Notes: generated by a model from the letters alone, not told the origin. Positions 22,936-33,235 are shown, counted from the stretch's first letter. The stretch is 64,000 nucleotides of DNA from Mycteria americana (GCF_035582795.1 NC_134390.1:1124560-1188559); one strand, 5' to 3'. Translations and numbers: made by a program.

Positions 22936-23189
22936 AAGTGTGTTTCCTACCAAGCAGCAAGTTTCACTCTTGCTGGGCTCCCCGCTCCACCGAGTCCCGA
23001 GGAGTTCCCAGGCTGAAGCGCCAGTGCCAATTAAATTATAAAGAAAATAGCAGATATTTCCAGCACAGACAAACCTCGGCTCGGAGGGGCTTCGCCCAAA
23101 CCCGATTATTTTTATTTTTTGCCCCCCCCCCCCCCCCCCCTTTGGAGAGGCAGAGAGGGGCAGAGCGGGAGGTGAGAGGAACAAAAACC

Positions 23190-23470
23190 AACAATTTCTC
23201 CAGCATAAAAATGAAACATCAAATTAGTTTGCCTCTGGGCTTCATTTTTCCCCTTCTACATTATAACTAGTTATTGAACTCGCTAGAAGATCTAAAGGCC
23301 ATTTGTGAGGAGAGAAATTTCAATGGAGTTCCCCCATCAATAACTCCTTGGCAGTGACCTATTGGATCAAGTCAAACAGTTGAGGTGAAATTCAGGTCAC
23401 GCTGTCTAACCAATATTAAAATGCGCCCACTTTTTAAAAAGCCACTTTCAACGAGATTTGAAGAAAATTG
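23190..23470. promoter_or_regulatory. HOXC5-HOXC4 enhancer-like block containing the DR5
   Basis: A complex AT-rich block surrounds a DR5 retinoid element (23383-23399). It also contains an inverted half-site TGACCT (23355-23360), CCAAT sites in both orientations (ATTGG 23361-23365; CCAAT in TAACCAATATT near 23408) and TAATAA/ATCAATAA cores. DR5 elements in the same relative position serve paralogue-4 genes in the other clusters. The function here is inferred from that. Confidence 0.6.
23383..23399 (+). promoter_or_regulatory. retinoic acid response element, DR5
   Basis: AGGTGA, spacer AATTC, AGGTCA: two direct hexamers five bases apart, the arrangement bound by RAR/RXR heterodimers. The 3' half-site is perfect, and the 5' half-site AGGTGA is a variant that I recall from retinoid elements of Hox4-group genes. 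It lies 4.3 kb upstream of the HOXC4 ATG and 2.4 kb upstream of the miR-10 hairpin. Confidence 0.75.
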
Positions 23471-23574
23471 AATTCCTGGGTGGGGTGAGAAGGGGAGGGG
23501 GGGGGGGAGGAGGGAGAGATGGGGAAACTGGTTTGCATATTTTATTTTATTTTTCCACTTCTTTCGCAAACGAG

Positions 23575-23830
23575 AGGGATTCGTCTTTAATACCTTAAAA
23601 TGGAGGGATAAATATTTACATTATTAGTTTCTTTGAGGCGCAAGAGGCTCAAAAGAAAAATGTGAAGGCTAGGACTTTGGGTGACAGGCTTTGCTTATTA
23701 AAATCGTTTTAGGCCGATTCATTACTTTTACTGACAACAGATTTAAGAAAAAAATCAATTAAGCATTTGCATATTTCTTTGCATAAATTAGACCTTGTCT
23801 ATTTGCATTAGGAAGGGACAAAAAGAAAAG
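23575..23830. promoter_or_regulatory. AT-rich regulatory-looking block with octamers
   Basis: A long complex AT-rich stretch. ATTTGCAT, the reverse of the POU octamer, occurs at 23765-23772 and 23801-23808, with a near-match CTTTGCAT between them. TTATTAAAATCG and ATTCATTAC words add homeodomain-type cores. The composition suggests a conserved enhancer bound by POU and Hox factors. Inferred. Confidence 0.4.
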
Positions 23831-24149
23831 GTCTTCTGGGCACTCGCCGCTTTCAAGTTGGTAGGGGGAAAAAAAAAAAAAAGAAATTTAATTAATTGCC
23901 TTTCGTCGCCTATGGCAGAGAGAACCCAACTATTAAAAAAAAAAAAAGGATTCCAAATAAATAAATGTATATACACAGGCAGGTTTTTGGTTCTCCTGCC
24001 ACTAATTGTGCAATAATCACCTTAAAAGAAGCTCGGCATAAAACTCCGCTCCCAAACTGATTCCCACCTCCCGCATCTCCAGGAGGCAGAGTTCACCCAC
24101 CGCGAGCTTTTCCCCCGCTTTTCCTATTATTATTAAACACGGGATAACG

Positions 24150-24375
24150 AACCCCCAGTAGATAGGTACTTCATTTTTTTCTGGAAAGCACAGATTGCTA
24201 ATGGGCTGAGGTACAGGTTACCAAACGGTCAGTATGGTAATAGCCAGCACAATGAATCCGGAGAGACAATGCATACTTATTTTTCTTCAGTACTGTCAAA
24301 AAGGCGCTTTGTACTTAAAAACCTCCCCGCGATGGTAACCAGATCTCTATTTCGCAGCTAGGAAAAGGAAATAAA
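24150..24375. promoter_or_regulatory. putative conserved block
   Basis: Complex sequence with two related phrases, GGTTACCAAACGG (24217-24229) and GGTAACCAG (about 24333-24341), and little low complexity. The regulatory role is inferred from composition and from its place in the HOXC5-HOXC4 interval. Confidence 0.3.
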
Positions 24376-25095
24376 GCCCAAAATGAGATTTTTACATTTT
24401 TTCACCCCCTTTTTTTTTTTTTTTTGGTTTTTTCTCTGCCGAGGTGCTGCGTTTCTCTGGGTTTTGTCCCTCCCAAAGTGTTTCTCGCCACGGTTGTGCT
24501 GGTGGGGGGACGAGGGATGGAGAGCGGTGGGAGGGCTGCTTTATAGACAAAAGAGCCAGATTCTTGTACAACTATTCTTCACACGTCCCTGCAGACTTAT
24601 TTTACAGAGAAAAAAAAAAAAAGGGGGGGGGGGGATTAAATAAATAAAAAATCCAAACACTTCAGCAAGAGGCACAGCTCTAAACTCCGGTTAAAAAGCA
24701 AAGGGGAGGGGGGAAACATTAATCCGCGAGCAATAAAAAGGGGAAAATAGGATTTTTTGGGTGCATTTGTAAGAAATCCGGGGGATTTCTCTTTTATTTT
24801 GGTTGGGTTTTTTTGGTGCACTTGTAAGAAATCCGCGGGCAGCCCCCAAAAACACACAGAGGGGGTGAAGGGAGATGGGGAAGAGAGGATGGAGAAGGGA
24901 GTCCTCAAAAAGGGGTATATTTGGGTGGGAATCGGGGGTGGGGGGATGCAGACGGTGCAAATAAAGTTGCGTTTCCCCCCTGAGAAAGGGAGAGAGTCCG
25001 GAGCCGCCCAGTTTGTGACCTTCACGCCTTGAATTTTCTAATGCTTTGATTGCTGCCGGTTTGTTTCGTGCTTTATTTTCTTTTTTTCTTTTTTT
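24376..25095. other. intergenic, no gene
   Basis: Homopolymer-rich sequence. The phrase TTTGTAAGAAATCCG or a close variant occurs twice (about 24767-24781 and 24822-24836), within a short direct duplication. Nothing coding. Confidence 0.4.
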
Positions 25096-25099
25096 GTTT

Positions 25100-25400
25100 T
25101 TTTTTTTTTAAACACCCAGCATAGCCTTAAGAGAACTACCTGTGGATATTTATTTATTCTGCCGGTGCTTATTGAAAACCATATATTCAGGGCGGGGGGG
25201 GGGGGGGGGGGGGGGAGGATGTGCGTAGGTAAAAATTACTTTATTAACTCTCCATCTTTATTCAATATTCCCTCAGCCTTGGAATAAAGTTGTTGCATCA
25301 GTCTGAACTATAAATGTCAAAGCCCTGCATGAGGCTGAGGTGTTTGGGCAGAATGAAGTATAGCTGGAGAAAAGGAATTTATTGGATATATTTAAATCAA
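25100..25400. promoter_or_regulatory. AT-rich putative regulatory block, split by poly-G
   Basis: Complex AT-rich sequence on both sides of a 22-base G run (25194-25215). It contains GGATATTTATTTATTC, TTTATTAACTC and TATAAATGTC words. Likely cis-regulatory DNA in front of the miR-10 locus. Inferred. Confidence 0.35.
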
Positions 25401-25764
25401 TGTTTTGGGTTCCGGAATACATTTCTATTCATGTCTTTTCCCCCCAACCTCGCAGCTCCCATCCCCCCCTTCTCTCCCTATCCCCGAACCCTTTCTGGGA
25501 AGAGCAAGGCTTTTACCTTATATAGGTGTATATATAGGCGTTTCTATATGTAATCCCGGGATTTACAACTTTAGGAAGGAGCAGGCTCTGCCGGAGCACG
25601 GGGCCAGCAATTAGCGAAGCCCTGCAAATCCGCCGCCAATAAACCCCCCTCAAAACAGCCCAAGAAAGCGAGAAAACGCCTCAGTCCCCGTGTCCTGGTG
25701 CCCCAAAAACTGTGGAGCTGGGTCCGAGGGGTCTCAGCCCCCCCTTTGCCCCCCCAACCCTCCC

Positions 25765-25850
25765 CGTCGCTTATATGTACCCTGTAGACTCGAATTTGTG
25801 TGAGCGTCTCCCAGTCACAAATTCGTCTCTAGGGGAATATATGGGCGATG
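25765..25850 (+). ncRNA. miR-10 family microRNA precursor (HOXC copy, miR-10c position)
   Basis: This is an 86-nt hairpin. The 5' arm (25778-25800) begins TACCCTGTAGA, the complete miR-10 seed and anchor, and ends CGAATTTGTG. The 3' arm (about 25818-25839) is the usual miR-10-3p type ending CTAGGGGAATA. CGAATTTGTG pairs perfectly with CACAAATTCG around a 15-base loop, and CGTCGC pairs with GCGATG at the base with one wobble. The 5p differs from miR-10a/b only at central positions (GACTCG where they have GATCCG or GAACCG). It lies between HOXC5 and HOXC4 on the same strand, 1.9 kb upstream of the HOXC4 ATG, as miR-10a and miR-10b do next to HOXB4 and HOXD4. miR-10 represses target mRNAs, including Hox mRNAs. 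Mammalian HOXC has lost this copy. Confidence 0.93.
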
Positions 25851-25960
25851 CCAGAGCCTTGGAAAGTTCTGCTTTCCTTTAATTGCAGCCCTCCTAATTA
25901 AATCCTCAAACCCTGCTGATGTCATTTGCTAAAGGTAGTTTATTCAAAGCGCGAAAGCGG
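25851..25960. promoter_or_regulatory. conserved-looking flank of miR-10
   Basis: AT-rich complex sequence directly 3' of the hairpin, with TTTAATTGCAG, CTAATTAAATCC and GATGTCATTTGC. TAATTA is a homeodomain core. It is probably part of the miR-10/HOXC4 regulatory region. Confidence 0.35.
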
Positions 25961-26214
25961 CGTTTGCTCTTTGCCAGGGCTTGTTAATAATAAATACCTC
26001 AAAAAAAAAAAAACAAACCCACCCCAAACCCCCCAAAAACCCCACCCCACCCCACCAGGTAAAAAGCAAAATCACGGCGATGATTGGGGTGTGCGGGGGG
26101 GTGATAATAATCAAAATAAAATCCCATTATTACTTTTCATCTCCAGAAGAACCAGCAGCCACCGCAAACACAACTCTCAGCCAAGAGCACAAAGAGCCCC
26201 GACCATTTCGCAGT

Positions 26215-26410
26215 GACTGATTTATGGCGTTTTACAACCCCATAAAAAGCTGTAACAACCAGCCAAAAGCCTTCGACACCGCTGGCACATTTAGTCTAAT
26301 AAATAAAACATAAACAGTTAACTTTATGTGTCACTTTTATTGTTATCAAGTAAAATATGGCAATGCCTTGCAAGCTATGATTTTCAACTATAATTGTTAT
26401 CAAGCACAAG
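26215..26410. promoter_or_regulatory. Hox/Pbx-type motif cluster upstream of HOXC4
   Basis: A complex AT-rich block with TTTATGG (26221-26227) facing CCATAAA (26240-26246), followed by ATAAATAAAACATAAAC and the phrase TTGTTATCAAG (about 26340-26350 and 26393-26403), which occurs twice. The inverted TTTATGG pair echoes the palindrome in the HOXC6 intron. Likely a cis-regulatory element of HOXC4/miR-10. Inferred. Confidence 0.4.
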
Positions 26411-26599
26411 GAGGGAATACCCCACCTCCCTCCTCTGCCCCTCTCTTTAGGGCGAGATGGAGATTTAAAAAAAAAAAAAGCTTTAATTGAGGGAGCTAAA
26501 ACCCTCCCAAAATGTTGACATCCCTCTGCAGCTCCCCGACCTACGCCGGGGAGGTGGGAGCCATTTTTAACGCAGCCCTCCGGCTTTGCCCCCAAAATC

Positions 26600-26648
26600 A
26601 TCCATATATATCTATATATATCCATATATATCTATATATATCTATATA
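26600..26648. repeat. (TATATATC) microsatellite
   Basis: Tandem CATATATATCTATATATATC units over about 48 bp. Confidence 0.85.
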
Positions 26649-26649
26649 C

Positions 26650-27590
26650 GCACACCCCCAGAGCTGGAGCATGGGGAGGTCAATGCTTAAAGCAAGGGCC
26701 AAGCGGCCTGGGAGCGGTGCACACGCGTGGCTGGTGCACACGCGTGGACGTGTAACCCCGTGGGTGCGTTACCTGCAGCACCCAGGGCCGAGGAAAAAGC
26801 AGGGTGCTGCCTCCCCCCCCCCCCCCCCAACCCCTCCCTCCCCGCTCTGCTCCCAAAGGCCGGGGCTAAGCAAAGCGGGAGCGGTTTGGGGAGCAAAGGG
26901 GGGGGGGGTCCCCGCTGTTTGCGGGGGGGGGGAGCCCCGGCCTCGCCCTGCCTGTGCCGCTGGTTGCAGGCAGGGGAGGGCAAACCTCCCTGCCTGTGAT
27001 TTCAGGCAGGGTCAGTAACGGATCTGCAAACCCGCCTCCACCTTCCAGGTAACTGCCCCCCCCCAAAATAGGTGCTGAAGGTGTTTAACCCTCTCCCCTC
27101 TGGGATGGGGGGGGTCTGGGGTGCGGAGGGAGGAGGGGGCACCCCCCCCGGCGGTGTCCCCAACCTGCCCTGTCCCCTCCCCAGCCTTGGGAGGGGGGGA
27201 TGGAGATGGGGTAGAGTTTGGGGGGGTCTGAAGGGTCGGTGCAACCCGGGGCGGGGGTGTCACACTCACACTCACACTTAAACTCACACTCACACTCAAA
27301 GGGCGGGGGGGGCTCATTGTTCCCAGCTCGGATTGCGGCGGGATGCCCGGCGCCCCCCAAACTCCCCCATCCACACCCCCTCACCCTCACCCTTACACAC
27401 TCACACCCCCACCAAGGGGGGGGGGGGTCCCCCCATTGTCATGTCCCCCCCCCCCCAGCAGCCCAGGGGGTGGGGATGGAGCCCGGGACCCACCACCTCC
27501 CACCGGCAGCGCATCTCCCCGGCTCCCCCCGCGCACCCACTCCCACTCCCACGCCCCCCCCCCCCCCAATTTGGGTACATTTTGCAGAAG
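26650..27590. other. GC-rich DNA upstream of HOXC4, no gene
   Basis: CpG-rich with long C and G runs and a (CACACT)n tract at about 27258-27298. A reading frame open upstream of and in frame with HOXC4 from about 27218 is due to lack of stops in GC-rich DNA. Confidence 0.45.
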
Positions 27591-27594
27591 CTTT

Positions 27595-27742
27595 TGGTTC
27601 CTTATCCGGGGACTGGGCTGGCGGGTGTGATTGGCCGGGGATGTCACATGGTGAAAGTAACTTTACTCGCCAGCTAGTAGGAGGGCTTTATGGAGCAGAA
27701 AAACGACAAAGCGAGAAAAATTATTTTCCACTCCAGAAATTA
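27595..27742 (+). promoter_or_regulatory. HOXC4 proximal promoter / 5' UTR
   Basis: Complex sequence before the HOXC4 ATG. It contains an inverted CCAAT box (ATTGG, 27630-27634), GATGTCACATGG (CRE/E-box-like, about 27640-27651) and a GCTTTATGGAG Hox/Pbx-type core (about 27685-27695). The last 60 bases match my memory of the mammalian HOXC4 leader closely. The CAG/TAG acceptor-like ends near 27671-27680 could serve an upstream noncoding exon. Confidence 0.55.
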
Positions 27743-28187
27743 ATGATCATGAGCTCTTATTTGATGGACTCTAACTACATCGATCCGAAATTTCCTCCAT
27801 GCGAGGAATATTCGCAAAATAATTACATCCCAGACCACAGTCCGGAATATTATAGCCGGACAAGGGAGTCCAGCTACCAGCACCACCATCAAGAGCTGTA
27901 CCCCGTGCCACGACCCTCCTTCCCCGACCGCCCGTTCAGCTGCGGGGGTCTCCAGGCTCCCGGCAACCCGGCCGCGCTCCAAAGGGGACACGGGCAAACT
28001 CCAGGAGGCCAACACCTCTCAGAGAAAGCACAGCAGCTCTGCGAGCAGGCTGCTCTATCCACCTCCTCCACTACTCCTTCCCCAGCCCCTCCAGCCTGCA
28101 ACCAGCCAACCCCCGACCATCCCAACAGCACAGCTTCCAAACAGCCCATAGTCTATCCCTGGATGAAAAAAATCCACGTCAGTACTG
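27743..28187 (+). CDS. HOXC4: HOXC4 coding exon 1 (N-terminus and YPWM motif)
   Basis: This exon encodes residues 1-148 plus one base of codon 149 of Hox-C4, a nuclear homeodomain transcription factor of cervical axial level. The start MIMSSYLMDSNYIDPKFPPC is the paralogue-4 N-terminus. The first of two close Met codons (27743, the second at 27749) is used in the human protein. A His run (QHHHQELYP), a Pro/Ser-rich middle and the hexapeptide with YPWM at residues 138-141 follow. The donor is G|GTATGC (28188), phase 1, and the intron is 547 bp. The total is 266 residues, against 264 in human. The middle (residues 60-125) diverges most from mammals, and both ends are nearly unchanged. Confidence 0.97.
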
Positions 28188-28319
28188 GTATGCAACTTTT
28201 ATTTTCCTCTTCTGTCTCTCCGCTCTCTTATTTTCACACCATGCTCGCTCCCTCTCGCCTCTCTCTCTCTCTCTTTTTTTTTTTTTATTTCCTTCCCTTC
28301 CATGAGAGTCTTTGGGTTA

Positions 28320-28480
28320 GCACAATTGAACTGGATTTACGACTCCGAATGGGTAATTACACCCACCATAAATTTTATAGCCGAGCTACTGTGGGCAGCC
28401 TTAGCCATGTGGCTCGTTCTGTTATGTATGTGTGAAACTCCGAAAGCTTTGTAAGGGGTGCATAAATAATTCAGTCTTTT
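28320..28480. promoter_or_regulatory. HOXC4 intronic AT-rich element
   Basis: Complex sequence inside the HOXC4 intron with GGGTAATTACACCC, CCATAAATTTTATAG and GCATAAATAATTC words: TAATTA and ATAAA-type homeodomain cores in close array. Possible autoregulatory element, by motif content only. Confidence 0.35.
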
Positions 28481-28734
28481 GAGCCAGGGAAACCCCTTCC
28501 TATTAGAATAGAAACTCTTGAGCTGCCCAAAGTTCTTTATTACCTATTTAGCCTATTACTTTTCCCCCCCCCGGCTCCTCCAGTCGCCTCTCCCGACCCT
28601 CTCTCCATCCACGCTGATTTTCCTTGTGTGTTTTTTTTTTTTGTCTTTTTTTTTTGTTGTTGTTTTTTTGTTCTCCTTTCCTTTCTTTTTTTTTTGTTTT
28701 TTGTTTTTTTGTTTTTCCTTCCCCTCCTTTCCAG

Positions 28735-29090
28735 TGAATCCCAATTACAATGGAGGCGAACCCAAGAGATCCAGGACAGCCTACACCAGGCAGCAGGTTT
28801 TGGAGCTGGAGAAGGAGTTTCACTATAACAGGTACCTGACCCGGCGGCGACGCATCGAGATCGCCCACTCGCTTTGCCTCTCCGAGCGACAGATCAAAAT
28901 CTGGTTTCAGAACAGGCGGATGAAATGGAAAAAAGACCACAGGCTGCCTAACACCAAAGTACGGGCAGCAACGGCAGCGGCTGCCAGCGCCTCCACCGCC
29001 CCCGCCGCCCCGGCGAGCACGGCCGCGGGCGAGGAGCTGCCCTCCGCCGCCGCGCAGGACCCGCGCACGGAGGATATCACCAGGTTATAA
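28735..29090 (+). CDS. HOXC4: HOXC4 coding exon 2 (homeodomain)
   Basis: This exon follows a long T-rich tract and acceptor TTCCAG (28729-28734), completes Val149 and ends at TAA 29088-29090. The homeodomain is residues 158-217 ([20 protein letters not shown] onward), with Arg5, Trp48, Gln50 and Asn51 intact. HYNRY in helix 2 and the adjoining [10 protein letters not shown] are paralogue-4 signatures. Sixteen residues separate YPWM from the homeodomain. The tail is an Ala-rich low-complexity stretch (about residues 227-256) that differs from the mammalian tail but ends in the conserved EDITRL. Its codons are GC-rich (GCC/GCG), in keeping with local composition. Confidence 0.97.
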
Positions 29091-29950
29091 ACACCCCCAG
29101 ACCCGCACACAAATGACTCTGGATTATTTATAGAATCTAATATATATATATATATATATTTTGGTTCTTTTCCCCCCCTTCCCCTTTCCCTCGTAGTTTT
29201 TCTTTTATTATTATTATTATTATAATTATAATTATAATTATTATTATTATTTTTTTTCCTGTGCGTATAAAAAAACAGTGGGTCTCCCCCAAGACCACGG
29301 GCTTTAGATGCATGTCAGATAGCATGAGGCCAGGTGTCTGTACCTGCAGGGTTTTTTTTACGCCATTTCAGGGGTTTATTTATTTTTTAAAGCTGGGGGA
29401 TGGGGAGGGAAGGCAGGGTGGGGGGAGGAAGAGGTAAATGTTCTGTTGGGTGAATTTAATGAAGAAATGACGGTAATATTGAGGGCAACAAACAAACAAA
29501 CAAACAAACAAACAAAAAAGGCGAACGTAGGTGATTTTTTTCCCCTCTGCGTTACCATGAGCGAAGGAGCTGTGAAGTTCTTTTGTAGCAATGTGAAAAA
29601 AAGCTTGGGGGAAAAAAAAAAAGCTAAAAATAATCACGATTGAGAGAGAGAGAGAGAAAAAAAGGGAAACAAAAAGCAGCTACGAAACAGCACACGAGGG
29701 TGGACGAGGCTTTGCTGAGAAATTGAGAAGAAAAAGGGGGGGGGAGAGAGGGAGAGAGAAAGAAAGAGTGACATATTTAAGAAATAAAAGCAGAAGAAGG
29801 TTTTAAAAAGTCAGTAGCTAGGGGTTTTTGTCGTGGTTATTTGTGTTTTTGGACTGATTTTACATGATCATTGTAAACTTGCAATAAAGAGTTTTAGTGT
29901 GTATGTGAAAGTCCCAGTGTTCAATAAACCAGTCAGTGTGAATTAGTTTT
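29091..29950 (+). other. HOXC4 3' UTR (approximate)
   Basis: From the stop codon to the second AATAAA. It includes (TA)n at about 29143-29160, (ATT)n/(AAT)n at about 29207-29250 and a (CAAA)n run at about 29490-29516. The last 100 bases are complex AT-rich sequence. Confidence 0.5.
29883..29928 (+). other. HOXC4 polyadenylation signals (two)
   Basis: AATAAA at 29883-29888 and again at 29923-29928, both in complex context and followed by GT-rich sequence. They are the best candidates for HOXC4 transcript ends. Confidence 0.65.
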
Positions 29951-30336
29951 ACTTTTATGTCTGGTGGCTTATTTTATCCCCACATCTCCCCGCAAACCCA
30001 CCCCAAAATAATAATAATAAGGATAATAAAATGCTGGGACGATGTGTGCAATGGATCCCATGTGCACCAGTTACTGCTTAAGTTAAGTTTAAGCAAACCT
30101 AAAGATAACTCTCAACTCCAGATTTTTATGACATCACGACGTGGCCAGTGACTTTAAATCTCAGACCCTCCCAACCTGTAAATATTGGGGGGGGGGGGGG
30201 GAAGAAATCTGAGTTTTCAGAGAAGTGCTGTGGATTGGGGTTAGCTTCCAGTCATGCTTCTTTATTTTCTTTCCGTCCCACAGGAAATTGTCTGGTTTTA
30301 GCTCCTTTCCCTGCTTTGAACTTTTTCTCGTGGTTG

Positions 30337-30337
<1 letters not shown>

Positions 30338-30385
<48 letters not shown>

Positions 30386-30425
30386 TACTATTACTATTAC
30401 TATTACTATTACTATTACTATTATT
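30338..30425. repeat. (TTA)n / (CTATTA)n microsatellite
   Basis: About 88 bp: TTA triplets to about 30380, then CTATTA hexamers. A matching A/T-rich triplet tract (AATAAC type) follows at 30510-30545. Confidence 0.95.
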
Positions 30426-30549
30426 TTCTCTTGCTGTCGTGGCGCGCTCGTGTTGACTCGTTCAAGCCAAGAGGTCATATTGAATTTTGCCAGGCAATGA
30501 AAAGGCTGTTAAATAATAATAATAACAATAACAATAACGAGAATAATGG

Positions 30550-31995
30550 CAGTAATAGTGCTAATAACTGTAATTCATTGCTCCTGGCCTTTGGAGGCAG
30601 CCTGCAAATTGGCAGCAGTGGGGGGATTTTAGGGAAAAACCTGGGTGTCCCGTCCGTCGTTCCCCCCCCCCCCCCGGTGCAGGGTGTCTGTGCTTCCCTG
30701 GCAGGGCAGGGAAGGGGGTGCATGGGGATGGGGGGGGACTGGGGCTGAGCCCCCCCCTTTTTATTTTTAGGCCTTGGCTTTGGGAAGTTTGCTGCTTAAA
30801 AACCCCAGTGGCAGGGGGCTGGGAGAGGGAGGCCTGCTGCAAGTGCCCCCCCAAAGCCCTGGGACCCTGTCTTATTGGGCAGGAGGCTTTGGAAACATCT
30901 TTATTTAGGATTAATTCTATTTATTTATATTTTTCCCTCTCTCTCCAATATGGATTTAAGCTGCCATTAAACAAATCATGGTCTCAAACCCCTTTGTGAT
31001 AGCTGGGGACGCGGATCTGGAGAGGGAGAAGGTTATAATTTATCCTGGGGAGTTTATATGTAAAGCTCATCAGCTTTTTTTTTTTTTTCCCCTTCTCTTT
31101 CGCATCCTGCTTTAGTGATATTCATATAAGGACGAGGCTGGAAAGATAAAACATATCGACAGGCCACGTAACCATTAGTCCCCTTTAAACATTTCCTCCA
31201 CAGAGCAGGGAAAGCTGCTGGGAACCAGTTGGGATTTTGGTTTTTTCCAGGGAAGATCCCAGTCCGCACAGCTGAAGCGGAGAAGCCAGATAAAACCCAG
31301 CCCTAGAAAAAGAAAATAAAATAAAAAGACGAGCAGTAAACAGCACCCAAGGCTCGGCCCATCCCGTGGGGTTTTGGGTGGTTTTAATTTTCTTTTGTAT
31401 AGGGAAGAAATCAAAGCAGAGAGGGGAAAAATAGGGGGGGGGGAAAGGCACCAGGGAGGGGGGGAGGGAGGTTTAATGCAGGAAAAACCAGAAAATCTGC
31501 GGGGAAAGCACAGCCCCAGGTGCTGGGAGGTGGGTGCTCTCCCCGAGCACCCAAGTGCCCCAAAGTTGAGGCAGGGCAGCACCCCAAATCTCCTCGGGGG
31601 GGTGGGGAGGGAGGGGACAGAGCTGGGCATCTGCACCGCTGCAGGCTGGGCTGGAGCCAGGAGGAGGAGGAAGGTGGGGAGGAAGGAGCATGGCTCCAAG
31701 TGGGATTTCTACCCCTTTTTTTTTAGGGGGTGTGTTGGAGTTTGGAGTTGTGGGTTGGGTTTTTTTGGCTCTTGGGGGGATGCTGTGCCCCCCCCCTCCC
31801 CCATCCCCTCCGCCAGGCTGGGTGTATCCCGTGAAGGTGGGTGCTGGGGATGGCACCCGGGGGTGGCAGGTCCCTTGGGTGCCAGGGACATGGAGCAGGG
31901 GTGGGGTCCTGCCTGCTGCCCACAGGAGGGTCCTCAGCCAGCATCTCCCTCAGCCTTGGCCGTGACACAACTGCGGAGGGAGAGTAAAAATGCAG
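30550..31995. other. downstream of HOXC4, no gene
   Basis: No homeobox or other recognisable domain. GC-rich parts alternate with AT-rich ones. Short complex stretches near 30900-31060 and 31110-31200 could be regulatory, without firm motifs. Confidence 0.45.
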
Positions 31996-32004
31996 GATAT
32001 AGCC

Positions 32005-32335
32005 CGGGGAAGAAAGGTGGGGGGGAAGAGAAAGGAAAAAAGAGAGGGGGAAAAAAGGGAAATAAAGGGGGAGGGGGGACGAAAAAAGAAGGAAAAAAAA
32101 GGGAAAGAGAAAAAAGGGGAAAAAGGGGGGGAAGGAAAAAAGAAAATACAGAGGAAAAAAGGAAAAAAAGGGGGAAAAGGGGGGAAAAAAGGGGGGGAAA
32201 AGGGGGAAAAGGGGGAAAAAGGGGGAAAAAGGGGGAAAAGGGGGGAAAAAGGGGGGAAAGGGGGGAAAAAAGGGGGGAAAAGGGAGAAAAAAAGGGGGGA
32301 AAAGGGGGAAAAAGGGGGAAAAAAAGGGAAAAATG
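32005..32335. repeat. purine minisatellite (GGGGGAAAA)n
   Basis: About 330 bp of purine on the + strand with a 9-12-bp unit of G4-6 A3-5. The open frames over it are Lys/Gly-rich on + and Phe/Pro/Ser-rich on -, and are not genes. The regular G runs could form quadruplexes. Confidence 0.95.
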
Positions 32336-33225
32336 CCTGTTCCTGCTGCAAACAGCCCGAAGCACGGTCCCTTTTTAGCCTCTTGACGCCTCCATGTAGA
32401 GAGGCTGAAAGAAAACTTTATTGAAGTTCGGGTAAACGGCAAAAGCGGGTTCATGGAAAGGCCAACTTTTCTATCCCAGCAGCTCCATTGGAGGCGAGCA
32501 AGCTGACCCCGAGCCCTCCTGACCCGCTGCCTCTCCCAACGTTGTACCTTCTGTGTCTGCGGACATAGATTTAGAGGCACCATCGCTGTTTAGAGGCTTT
32601 GTAGGTTTTACCATAGTAATGGGGTGTATGGGGAGGGGGGGGGGGGGGGAGCTGGGGCAGATGCGATGCGTGTTATGGCATTGTTTCCTCGCCAAATAAC
32701 CCGGGAGAAAAGGGGAGAGAAGGGTGAAGTGGCGGCCAAACTTCTCTCCCTTCTTTTCCTCCAGAGATGCTCTCCCTCCCGGCTGGTCCAGGAGCGCTCC
32801 CAGCCACGTAAGTAACCCCCATTTCAGGGAAAAAAAATATTTAAAAAATTAATATTATTAATAATAATAATAATTTTTAAAAATTTGAAAATAATAATTA
32901 AAAAATTAACCCAAGCAGAGCAAAAGGAGCCCTGAAAGTTTGGGAGGTGTGGGGATGAAAATCAGGATGCAAATGGGAGCGGATGATGGGGTGGGGGGGG
33001 AGGCAGAGATTTCCTTCAGGGCAGCGATGGAAAATAACCCCGGGCTTCTCCAGCGGCAAGGAGCTGCGGGACAGACGGACAGACAGCCACAGAGAGAGAG
33101 ACAGGATGGGTGGAGTGTTGGAAGGAAGAAATGCTCCCCCCGAGGCATCAGAGCTTGCTCATCCCTGGGCTATATGTCCCAGACCCGGCCCTGGCACCTA
33201 TAGATGTGGCTGCAGGAGGTGCCCC
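32336..33225. other. intergenic 3' of HOXC4, no gene
   Basis: Mixed sequence with an AT-rich patch of AATAATAATAATAATTTTTAA type at about 32840-32910 and a run of G near 32634-32650. Nothing coding. Confidence 0.4.
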
Positions 33226-33235
33226 CCCCCGGGTG

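Noticed and set aside
27218-27742. N-terminal extension of HOXC4 in the open upstream frame
   Set aside because: The family start MIMSSYLMDSNY is at 27743. Upstream codons translate satellite and C-rich DNA and resemble nothing.
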